Shown here piece after piece: positions 11,110 through 18,888 of a stretch of 64,000 nucleotides of DNA. The DNA comes from Armatimonadaceae bacterium (GTDB lineage: Bacteria; Armatimonadota; Armatimonadia; Armatimonadales; Armatimonadaceae): contig JAUJOK010000014.1 of NCBI GenBank assembly GCA_030447685.1, positions 9,781-73,780 on the forward strand. The letters run 5' to 3'. The notes under the pieces were generated by a model. The model was given only the letters and a program-made list of their open reading frames with translations. It did no database searches and had not been told where the DNA came from. Both the position numbers and the translations under genes were made by a program. Within the stretch, counting starts at the first letter, position 1; each line of letters starts with the position of its first letter.

Positions 11110-12009
11110 ATGGTGGAACTGCATCAACTGGAAGCGTTCGAGGCCGTGGTCGCGCATCGCAGCTTTACGCGGGCGGCGGTGGCGCTGCATCTGACGCAGC
11201 CCGCCGTGACGCGACAAATCGCGGCGCTGGAAAAGGAGCTGCGCGCGCCGCTTTTCGACCGCCTGGGCCGCACCGTGCAGATGACCACGGCGGGGGAAAC
11301 CCTCCACCGCTATGCCGAGTCCATCGTGCGTCTCGCGCGTGAGGCGCGGCATGCGGTCGCGGACATCGAAGCGGGTGCGGCGGGACGTGTCGCCGTGGGC
11401 GCGAGCAGTACGCTGGCTACGTATGTGCTTCCCCCCCTGCTGCGCCGCTTCCGAGAAGCGTATCCCCGCGTTGAAATTACCGTCCATACCGGCGTCTCCG
11501 CGCAGGTGCTGGAGATGGTGCGGGTGAACGAGGCTGACATCGGCCTGGTGACCGGTGACGTGCCGGACCGGGCGCTGACCGCGACGGCGCTGGCGGATTA
11601 TGAAACGGTGGTCGTCGTGCCGCCGTCCCACCCGCTCGCCGCCCGCTCTTCCATCAGCGCGTCGGAACTGGCCGGAAGTCCGCTGATTATGATGGAAGCC
11701 GGAACCAACCTGCGGACCTATGTGGACGGCCTGCTCAGCGCGGCGGGCGTCGAAGAGCAGGTGACGATGGAACTGGACAACGTGGAGGCGATAAAGCGCA
11801 TGATCGAGGCGGAACTGGGGCTTTCGATGCTGCCGGAGGTATCCGTCAGCGCCGAGGTCGCCTCAGGCCGCCTGGTCGCCCTGAAGCTGACCGGTGTGCC
11901 GCACGCCCGGCGGCGCATCCGGCTCGTGCATCGGCGCGACAAATACCTGCCCACCGCGCTTCAGGCATTCATGCGCCTGCTGCAAACAGCGGCAAAAAAT
12001 ACCGGATAA
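11110..12009 (+). CDS. LysR-family transcriptional regulator
   Basis: 299 residues from ATG 11110, preferred over 11089 because GAGGTAGG lies just ahead and LysR proteins start close to the HTH. The winged HTH is at residues 1-60 (LHQLEAFEAVVAHRSFTRAA, LTQPAVTRQIAALEKEL). The effector domain begins near 90 (GRVAVGASSTLATYVLPPLL) and resembles the CysB/CbbR/CysL group. It is divergent from acnA, so control of aconitase or of a linked carbon/sulfur function is a fair guess. The inducer is unknown. Confidence 0.92.
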   Translation: MVELHQLEAFEAVVAHRSFTRAAVALHLTQPAVTRQIAALEKELRAPLFDRLGRTVQMTTAGETLHRYAESIVRLAREARHAVADIEAGAAGRVAVGASSTLATYVLPPLLRRFREAYPRVEITVHTGVSAQVLEMVRVNEADIGLVTGDVPDRALTATALADYETVVVVPPSHPLAARSSISASELAGSPLIMMEAGTNLRTYVDGLLSAAGVEEQVTMELDNVEAIKRMIEAELGLSMLPEVSVSAEVASGRLVALKLTGVPHARRRIRLVHRRDKYLPTALQAFMRLLQTAAKNTG

Positions 12010-12022
12010 ACATCGTTGGCAG

Positions 12023-12051
12023 TTGAAAAGCCCTGGCCCCCGTGGTAGAAT
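12023..12051 (+). promoter_or_regulatory. predicted promoter of the 57-aa protein gene
   Basis: TTGAAA at 12023-12028, 17-nt spacer, TAGAAT at 12046-12051. The expected start is near 12058, giving a leader of about 90 nt. Confidence 0.6.
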
Positions 12052-12150
12052 TCGGAGGTTTGCCGGAACCTTAGCTGACTGCTGCGGCAAGCCGCCACTT
12101 GAATGCGTTTGAAATAAACCGGCTAAAAACCGTCTACGAGGACAACATTG

Positions 12151-12324
12151 ATGAGCAGCACCGAATCCGCCGAGACAGCCATGCTTTCTGAAACCGAAGT
12201 GCCTTCCGCTGAATGGGTCAAAGCCGTGTCCGACTTCCTCGACACCGACCCGTCCGACCTGCTGGCCGAACTGGGCTACTACGACCGCCCCGAAGAGACA
12301 AGTGAGGCCGCTGCTGCCAAGTAG
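12151..12324 (+). CDS. 57-residue acidic protein, unknown
   Basis: Too short for most gene callers. It reads MSSTESAETAMLSE through SEWVKAVSDFLDTDPSDLL-like sequence (AEWVKAVSDFLDTDPSDLL) to AELGYYDRPEETSEAAAAK and two consecutive stops. GAGGA lies 8 nt before the ATG. The middle (about residues 18-43) should form an amphipathic helix, and both ends look disordered and acidic. Support for a real gene: its own sigma-70-like promoter, a proper ribosome site and a strong terminator 27 bp after the stop. No family recognised. Confidence 0.7.
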   Translation: MSSTESAETAMLSETEVPSAEWVKAVSDFLDTDPSDLLAELGYYDRPEETSEAAAAK

Positions 12325-12350
12325 TAACCACGGCTACGGTTTTCCGAGAT

Positions 12351-12391
12351 GAAGCGGGGAGGAGACAGTATCTCCTCCCCGCTTCGTTTTT
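12351..12391. terminator. intrinsic terminator, 15-bp stem plus T-run
   Basis: Arms 12351-12365 and 12371-12385, perfectly paired, loop CAGTA, followed by GTTTTTATT. It ends the 57-aa gene and lies at the 3' end of the convergent GH65 gene. Confidence 0.85.
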
Positions 12392-14324
12392 ATTGCGGCG
12401 ACAGCGTGCGCCCCTGCGGCGTCACCGTCAGCGTGTACGGTGTCCCGGCATGCTGAATACCCGTAATCGTCAGCTTTTTCCAGGCAGCGGGCAGGGCCAT
12501 GGGACGCCGTGACTTCGCTCTTTCATCGAAATCGTCCCAGCGCAGATCACCGAAGCCGTAGACGACGCTTTGCAGCACGCCGCCCGCGCCCGTCACGAAC
12601 ACGGCCCGTCCAGGCTGCGCTTTTCCGAGAACAGCAGGAACGGCCCGCGCACGAACGGGCGGTAGGAATCTCGGAAATACTGCTCGGCTTCCTTTGCCGC
12701 CCCAGTCGCGCCGCCAGCAGCGCATGGATGGAGGCGGTCGCGGTGACCGTTTTTGATGGGGCGTGCGGCGTGGAAGTCGAACGTGTTCTGCGCCGTCTTT
12801 TGGGGCATCGGCAGCGCGGCGGATACAGAACTAACTCTCCGTCAGCCTGTTTGGTTTTTACGCCGTCATCGGCTTCACGGGCCAGGTAGCGGTCACTTGC
12901 TTTATCGTAGGGCAGGGCGATATTTTTTGCCACGTTCGTCCACTTCGGATTCGCCCGCTGTCCCAGCACGCGTGCCGCGTCCCCTGCCGCCATCAGGCAG
13001 TAGCGCACCAGGGCGTTGGTATAGGTGTTGTTGTCCACCATTCCCTTTAGCTCGTCCGGGCCGAAGACGCGCCGAATGTCATACTTGCCGGTCACGGGAT
13101 TTTTCTTCGCCCGCGATGCGAAGTAGTCGGCGACCCCGGAAAGCACGGGCCAGCCCGCTCGCGCAGCCAGGCTTGTCCTGTGTCGCCAGCCAGTACTGCC
13201 AGTGCGCCCAGCCGACGCCCGCCGTCACATGCCGCCCTGTGGAAAAGCCGCCCGGCGCGACCTCTTTGCCGGTCGCCGCGCTTTCCCAGGGGAAAGTCCG
13301 CGCCCGCAAAGCCCTGCGCCTTCGCCCGCCGCCGCGCCTCCGGCAGATGCCGGAAACGGTAATCGAGGATGTTTTTCGCCAGTTCCGGGTGCTGCGCCAG
13401 CAGAGCGGGGAACATCCAGACGTCGGCGTCCCAGAAGATATGGCCTTTGTAGAAGTTGCCGGAAAGCGTCTCCGGTGCGATGGAGTCCGCGCCGCCGGGC
13501 CGCACCGACTGGAGCAGATCGAACATCAGCTTATGGACAAGCTGCTGCGCCTCCGGGTCGCCGTCGATAATAATGTCTTTCTTCCACAGCTTTGCCCATG
13601 CCGCTGTATGTTCGGTCAATAGCTTATCGAAGCCAATGGCAGCGGCTTCATATACCGCTTTACGCGCTGCCGCGAGAGAATCTGATGCTTCACGAGAGGT
13701 ATATGTCGCAATGTAATATGTCCGCACGCCATCTCTGTCCGGTGTCTGGGCAACTGCCGTGGAGACAGTAAGAGGGCCAGAAGTATAGACGAAAACGTTC
13801 ACAGGATTGACAATATCCGGTCGCACTTCCTCGTCGCCCTGAATATTCGGCAAGTTTTCCGCGCGCAGCACAGCAACATGCGGTCTGTCACGACAAAGAA
13901 ATGCTGTGATGGTGGCCTTGTCTCTCCTGGTAACGAGCAGACCCCGCCGCATGTCCAGCGTCTGAGAATATCTGCCTTCCAATAATTTCGAACGCAGATT
14001 CAGCGTATTCCAGACCGGTAATCCAGCTAGAACCTCCCCCGGTTCTGTGTAGGCTCCCGCCACGTAACAGACCGTGTCTTTTCCGGACAGCCCATCCGGC
14101 CCGAAGGTCGCGCCGAGGTAGCCATTACCGAGGAAGATGCCGTGGTTGCCCCGACTCGCGTTCGGGTCGGTGGTGGTGAGCAGCCACGGGTCGGTCTGCG
14201 CGAACGCACCCGCGCTCCGGTCGGCGTTGAGCGCCTCCAGTGTCAAACGCGGTTCGCCGTCGTTCCTATTCCCGTTGGGGCAGCCGGTGGTAAAGAGCAG
14301 CAGGGCGAGGAGGAAGAAGGCCAT
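12390..14324 (-). pseudogene. GH65-like glycoside hydrolase lipoprotein, multiply frameshifted
   Basis: The likely start is ATG 14324, giving a lipoprotein signal (MAFFLLALLLFTTGC). The longer open frame to 14501 is just readthrough of a repeat element. Residues to about 390 are intact: GNHGIFLGNGYLGATFG, the FWDADVWMFPALL motif, and NILDYRFRHLPEARRRA, typical of GH65/ATHL1-type enzymes acting on alpha-glucosides. From about 13290 the frame breaks repeatedly; WESAATGKEVAPGGF, GWAHWQYWLA, ADYFASRA, YTNALVRYCLMAAGD and the C-terminal beta-domain (WKKLTITGIQHAGTPYTLTV) appear in three frames. Most breaks are repaired by single added bases. Confidence 0.82.
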
Positions 14325-14328
14325 TGGG

Positions 14329-14462
14329 CCTCTCCCCCCTGCCCCCTCTCCTAAAGGAAAGGGGGAGCCTGTACTTCGGAAGGCTTTACAAAGCCCGACG
14401 CATTCGCCGAGGCATCGGAATAACTGGCACACCCCCTTCCCTTTAGGGAGGGGGGGGCAAGG
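14329..14462. repeat. palindromic element, type A, copy 1
   Basis: About 134 bp with long imperfect inverted ends (CCTCTCCCCCCTGCCCCCTC against CCTTTAGGGAGG plus a G-run). Each end is itself a hairpin around a CCTTTAGG-like centre. It is the same family as 56321-56461 but in the opposite orientation: both carry GTGTGCCAG next to one end and GGCTCCCCCTTTCCTTTAGG next to the other. It lies between the methyltransferase stop and the GH65 start and replaces the expected leader of the latter. Confidence 0.7.
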
Positions 14463-14497
14463 AGTCCGCGACGCCGTTGGGGTAGGTTTCCTGAATT

Positions 14498-15310
14498 TCA
14501 TTCTTTCTCAGCGACAAATAATAATCGGTCGGATTTGGGGCCGGGGGGACGCCTGCCGTAGTTACCGAACACGTCGATGCGAACAAAGCCTGCCGCGCCC
14601 AGCCATTCGGTGATTTCGGGAACGGTGTAGGCGCGCTGGATATGCGTCTCCGTGAAATGGCGCATCTCGCCGGTTTCGCTGTCGCGCACCCAGAAGTCCA
14701 TCTCGACACGGCACAGGCGCGTTTCCCGATCCCAATACGATTTCCATACGTGATGAATCGGGCCGAGCGTGCCGGTCTGGTCAAAAAAGCCGTGGGCAAG
14801 CGCGTACATCGCGTTCAGGTCGAAGGCGAAAACTCCGCCCGGCGCGGTATGCACAAAAATTCGCTGGAACGCCGTTTGTAATGCCGCCGAATCCGTGATG
14901 TAGTTCAGCGAATCGAACATACTGACAACGAAATCGAAGGTCTGACCGGGAAGATCAAGCGCAGCGGCGTCCTGCTGCGTGTAGCGGATAGGATAGCCTT
15001 TTGCCTGGGCTTTGGTGCGCGCGATAAGCACCATCGCTTCAGAAAGGTCGATGCCGCAGACGGGGGCGTAGCCGCGTCGGTGCAGCAGTTCGCTGACCAG
15101 GCCGGTGCCGCAGGCGATGTCGAGTGCGGACTTTGGAGCCTTGCCGCGTTCGCCGCGCGCCTCGGCTTCGATGCGGCTCAGCCATTGCCCGTGGGGAACA
15201 CCCGCCATGAGCGTGTCGTACACAGCGGCGACATCTTTATATTGCTTGGCCGTCCACGGGGCCACGTCCGTCCCTTGGTCATCGGTCAACCCTGGCAATC
15301 CTTTCGGCAT
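14498..15310 (-). CDS. SAM-dependent class I methyltransferase
   Basis: 270 residues from ATG 15310; the frame is open further upstream, but a TATAAT box at 15335-15330 lies inside that extension. Motif I is SALDIACGTGLVSELL (residues about 55-70), motif II carries the acidic residue in VCGIDLSEAMV, then DFVVSMFDSLNYITD and the post-core GGVFAFDLNAMYAL. This matches the UbiE/methyltransf_25 group whose members methylate small molecules. Some unknown glycine/sarcosine-like or lipid substrate is possible; nothing in the context decides it. Confidence 0.88.
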   Translation of the reverse strand: MPKGLPGLTDDQGTDVAPWTAKQYKDVAAVYDTLMAGVPHGQWLSRIEAEARGERGKAPKSALDIACGTGLVSELLHRRGYAPVCGIDLSEAMVLIARTKAQAKGYPIRYTQQDAAALDLPGQTFDFVVSMFDSLNYITDSAALQTAFQRIFVHTAPGGVFAFDLNAMYALAHGFFDQTGTLGPIHHVWKSYWDRETRLCRVEMDFWVRDSETGEMRHFTETHIQRAYTVPEITEWLGAAGFVRIDVFGNYGRRPPGPKSDRLLFVAEKE

Positions 15311-15329
15311 AGATGTTGCATCCCGACCC

Positions 15330-15335
15330 ATTATA
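15330..15335 (-). promoter_or_regulatory. -10 box of the methyltransferase gene
   Basis: A perfect TATAAT on the minus strand, 20 nt before ATG 15310. No clear -35 was seen. It supports the shorter start. Confidence 0.45.
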
Positions 15336-15427
15336 GCGCGGGGCGCGGCGGCGCGGCAAACCGGGCGCGGCAGGTAAAAAAAGCGGCTGTCCCTATGTTC
15401 AGCGGCCCGCTTTGCCATAATGCAGGA

Positions 15428-17345
15428 ATGGATGCGGGAATGCGGATGAATTCTACTACACCCAATTTGCCGTCTCGTGAGGCGGAGGAGCAGAATTTCG
15501 CAGCGGCGGCTGCCGGAGGCGCTTCAGATCGGGGCGCATCGGAAGGCGAGCGGCGCGAGCGGCAGCTTGCGGCGCTGTACGAGCTATGGCGGGCGGTTCC
15601 CTATACGGCGGTGGATCGCCTGCTGCAAATGCTGGCCGAGCGGGCGGCGGCGGCGATGGACGCGCATACCTGCTCGCTGCTGATGCGCGAGCGGTTGGGC
15701 GACGCGATGACCGTGGCGGCATCGGTGGGCCTGCCGCAGGATGTGGCGGAATCGACGCGGCTTCTGGTGGGCGAGCGAATCGCTGGGCGGGTGGCGGCGA
15801 CCGGGCAGCCGGTGCTGCTGGGCGGCGACCCGATGAACCACCCGCTGCTGGCTGCGGGAAGCGGCGACGTTCAGGCGCGGCCCGACGTGGCGAGCGCGCT
15901 GTGCGCCCCACTGATGGCCGCTGACGGCGAAGTATTGGGGGTGCTGTGTTTGTCGCGGCTGGTTCCGGCCCCGCCGTTCACGGAGGCCGACCTGCGGGTC
16001 TTTTCGCTGTTCGCCGCGCAGGCAGGCTCGGTTGTCGCACAGGTGCGTTTGCGGGCGGAGCGAGCGCGGCGAGACCAGGAACTGGCCGCGCTGGGCCAGG
16101 TGGCCGAGGCGATACGCGCCCGCCTGCCCGAAGAGGCGCTGCTGCGGCAGCTTGCGGAAGGGGTGCAGGAGGTAATCGGGTTCGAGCGGTGCCAGGTGTG
16201 GCGGCGCGAGGACGAAGGCGAGACGTGGACGCTGGCCGCCGGACGTGGCTTCCGGCGCGGGGCGCACAGCCTGCCCGCGAACGCGCTGCGCCTGCCGCCG
16301 GGGCTGTGCGATCTGCGCGGGCCGCGCCTGATTGCCGACATCGCGGCGGAAGATGCCGAAGTGGCCCGGTTCGTCCACAGCCTGGGTGTCACCTGTGGCG
16401 TAGTCGCGCCGGTGCTGGTGCAGAGCCTGTGCGCCGCCGTGGTGCTGGCGGACGTGACGCCGGGCAGCGGGCGGTTCGGCGCGGAGATGCTGGAAACGCT
16501 TGGCGGACGTGACGCCGGGCAGCGGGCGGTTCGGCGCGGAGATGCTGGAAACGCTCAGCCTGTTTGTCGATCATGTTGCCGTGGCGATTGAAAATGCGCG
16601 GCTGTTTGCGGATTTGACGCGGGCCGGCTGCGAGGCAGCGGCGCTGGAGCGGGAGATGGCGCGCACGGCGAACCTGGCCGCGCTGGGACAGTTGGCGGCA
16701 ACCGTGGCGCATGAACTGCGTAATCCGCTTAGCTCGATCAAGGCGGCGGCGCAGTACCTGATTGCGGACTGCGCGGATGCGGAAGACGCCACCGTGCGCG
16801 ATTTCCTCAATATCGTGGTCGAGGAGGTCAACGGGCTGGGAAGCATGACCACCGACCTGCTGGAGTTCGCGCGCCCGCCGCTGCCGCACCGCGAGCGCTG
16901 CGATCTGGTCGCCATCACGCGCGGGGAGGTGGACTTTCTGCGGGCGGAGCTGGAAAAGGGCAACATCACTGTGCAGGAGTCGTATGCGACCCCGGCCTGG
17001 ACGGACGCGGACGCCGGACAGGTGGGGCGTGCGCTTCGCAATCTGCTGCTGAACGCGGCGCAGGCGATGCCGGAAGGCGGTCGCCTTTCCGTCTCCGTTC
17101 ACGCGGTTCCCGACGGGAACCAGTACGAATTGACGGTGCAGGATGCGGGGCCGGGAATCCCGGAGGCGATTCGAGAGCGCCTGTGGGAGCCGTTCTTTAC
17201 CACCAAAGCGCGCGGCACCGGCCTGGGCCTGGCGCAGGTGCGCCAGGTGGTCGAGGCGCACGGCGGAACCATTACGGCGGAAAACGCCCCCGGCGGCGGC
17301 GGCGCGCGTTTCGCCCTGCGCCTGCCGGGAACGCAAGAAAAATAA
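15428..17345 (+). pseudogene. GAF-GAF NtrB-like sensor histidine kinase, broken by a 55-bp duplication
   Basis: Two GAF domains (about residues 40-205 and 230-380), then HisKA with the phospho-acceptor in TVAHELRNPLSSIKAA, then the ATPase domain (N-box NLLLNAAQAM, G1 DAGPGIPE, F-box FFTTKARGTGLGL). No membrane segment, so it is a soluble sensor; GAF domains bind small ligands. The frame is broken in the second GAF domain by an exact tandem copy of 55 bp. Deleting one copy restores a continuous protein (VLADVTPGSGRFGAEMLETL, then SLFVDHVAVAIENARLF). The response regulator gene follows after 12 bp, so the two form a two-component pair. Start chosen at ATG 15428; in-frame ATGs at 15440 and 15446 are alternatives. 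Confidence 0.87.
16446..16555 (+). repeat. perfect 55-bp tandem duplication
   Basis: 16446-16500 and 16501-16555 are identical over all 55 bases and the flanking bases differ. Because 55 is not a multiple of three, it throws the kinase gene out of frame. Confidence 0.97.
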
Positions 17346-17357
17346 AGGAAACAGCGA

Positions 17358-18656
17358 ATGTCTGAGTCGGAGATGCCAATAGCCGGTGCGCCCACCATCC
17401 TGGTTGTAGATGACGAGCCGAATCTGCGGCGCGTACTGGGAGCCGTGCTGACGCGCGACGGCTACAATGTCCTTATCGCCAGCGGGGGCCGCGAGGCGGT
17501 GCGGGCCGCCAAAGAGCAGACCGTCGACCTGCTCGTCACCGATTTCCTGATGCCGGACATGAGCGGGCTGGAAGTGCTCGGAGCGGTGCGTAAAGAGCAC
17601 CCGGACGTTCGCGCGCTCTTGATTTCGGGACATGGAACCGTGCGCTCGGCAGTGGATGCCATGCGCCTGGGAGCCTTCGATTTCATCACGAAGCCGTTCG
17701 ATGTGGAGCAGGTTCGCGCGACCGTAAAGCGCGCCCTGGAAGCGTCGGCGGAAGAGGTATCCACGCCGTCTGCCGCCCCGTCCGCAAGTCGCGCCGCTTC
17801 GCCTGCCGCCGCCGGTCGGGCCGGAGCGCGCGCGGACAGCAGCGGCGTCGGTCGTTCTCTGGTGGGCGATGCGCCCGCGACCCGCAAGATGAAGGAGCGG
17901 CTGATAGCGGCGGCGGCATCGAAAGTCACGGTGCTGCTTCTGGGCGAGTCCGGCACCGGCAAGGAGGTGGCGGCGCGCCTGCTGCACGAGGCGTCGCCGC
18001 GCCGGAAGGGGCCGTTTGTGGCCGTAAGCTGCGCCGCGCTGCCGGACACGCTGCTGGAGTCGGAGCTGTTTGGGCATGAAAAGTCGGCGTTCACGGGCGC
18101 GCTGGCCGCCAAGCCGGGCCGTTTCGAGCTGGCCCATGGCGGCACGCTGTTTCTGGATGAGATCGGCGACATCCCGCATATCACGCAGGTCAAGCTGCTC
18201 CGGGCGCTTCAGGAGCGCGAGGTGGCCCGCATCGGCGGTGTAAAGACGGTTCCCGTGGACGTGCGCGTGGTGGCGGCGACCAACCGCGATCTGTGGCAAG
18301 CCGTTCAGGAAGGGACATTCCGCGCCGACCTGTATTACCGGCTGTGCGTCGTGCCGGTCACGCTGCCGTCGCTGCGCGAGCGCCGGGAAGATATTGCGCC
18401 CTTGGCGGAGCACTTTCTGGCTGCTTTCGCCGCCGAAAACGGGCGAAGTTTCCCGGAAGGAATCGCCCCGGAGGCGCTGCGCGTGCTGGAGGAGCATGAC
18501 TGGCCGGGCAATATTCGTGAACTGCAAAACGCGCTGGCGTACGCCGTCGTTCTGTCCGCGCCGGAGGCATGCCGTATCGAGCGGGACGCGCTGCCGCCCG
18601 TGCTTGCCGCATCCTCTTTAAGTGACGCTTCGCTGCGCCTGGTGGCAAACGCGTAG
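17358..18656 (+). CDS. NtrC-family response regulator lacking the Fis DNA-binding domain
   Basis: 432 residues. Receiver domain about 12-128 with the phospho-acceptor Asp62 (VTDFLMPDMSG) and conserved Lys112. An Ala/Ser-rich linker follows. The sigma-54 AAA+ domain runs about 168-410: Walker A GESGTGKE (196-203), Walker B GGTLFLDEIGD, sensor region VVAATNRDL, and arginine finger region YYRLCVVPVTLPSLRERREDI. The sigma-54 contact loop reads SAFTGA (243-248) instead of GAFTGA. The protein stops soon after NIRELQNAL and has no C-terminal Fis HTH. It may act without specific DNA binding, as FlgR of Helicobacter does. It follows its kinase by 12 bp. Confidence 0.92.
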   Translation: MSESEMPIAGAPTILVVDDEPNLRRVLGAVLTRDGYNVLIASGGREAVRAAKEQTVDLLVTDFLMPDMSGLEVLGAVRKEHPDVRALLISGHGTVRSAVDAMRLGAFDFITKPFDVEQVRATVKRALEASAEEVSTPSAAPSASRAASPAAAGRAGARADSSGVGRSLVGDAPATRKMKERLIAAAASKVTVLLLGESGTGKEVAARLLHEASPRRKGPFVAVSCAALPDTLLESELFGHEKSAFTGALAAKPGRFELAHGGTLFLDEIGDIPHITQVKLLRALQEREVARIGGVKTVPVDVRVVAATNRDLWQAVQEGTFRADLYYRLCVVPVTLPSLRERREDIAPLAEHFLAAFAAENGRSFPEGIAPEALRVLEEHDWPGNIRELQNALAYAVVLSAPEACRIERDALPPVLAASSLSDASLRLVANA

Positions 18657-18671
18657 CTTCGAAAAAGGCTG

Positions 18672-18712
18672 TATAATGGGAGGGATGAGCGCCCGGTGAT
18701 TTCACCGGGTGC
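18672..18712 (+). promoter_or_regulatory. -10 box and leader hairpin upstream of the BY-kinase-like gene
   Basis: TATAAT at 18672-18677, then a hairpin at 18689-18712 whose core arms are CCCGGTGA and TCACCGGG around a 2-nt loop. The region to the start codon (18713-18888) is about 175 nt of GC-rich leader with further potential pairing. I could not match it to a known riboswitch. Confidence 0.4.
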
Positions 18713-18888
18713 CTCCCTTCCCACAGGGCGGGCGCGTCCCGTGGGTTCACGCAGGCAAGGACCGGCGGAGGGAACGCCCCCATAGGGTTCTTGTTTTTTC
18801 GTTCCCAACCATACGTTCCGCACCACGGGCAGGGTTACCCGCAGTGGTATTACGCGGTTTTCCCGCAGGAGAAGAAGAGAATCATCTC

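Noticed and set aside
14325-14501. Upstream extension of the GH65 protein to 14501
   Set aside because: The extension only reads through a palindromic repeat; the lipoprotein signal starts at 14324.
15080-15427. Kinase start at 15080
   Set aside because: This part overlaps the divergent methyltransferase gene and has no GAF homology.
18680-18888. Cyclic di-GMP (GEMM) riboswitch before the BY-kinase-like gene
   Set aside because: The context is tempting and CACGCAGGCAAGG resembles part of the motif, but the second conserved half and tetraloop-receptor arrangement were not found.
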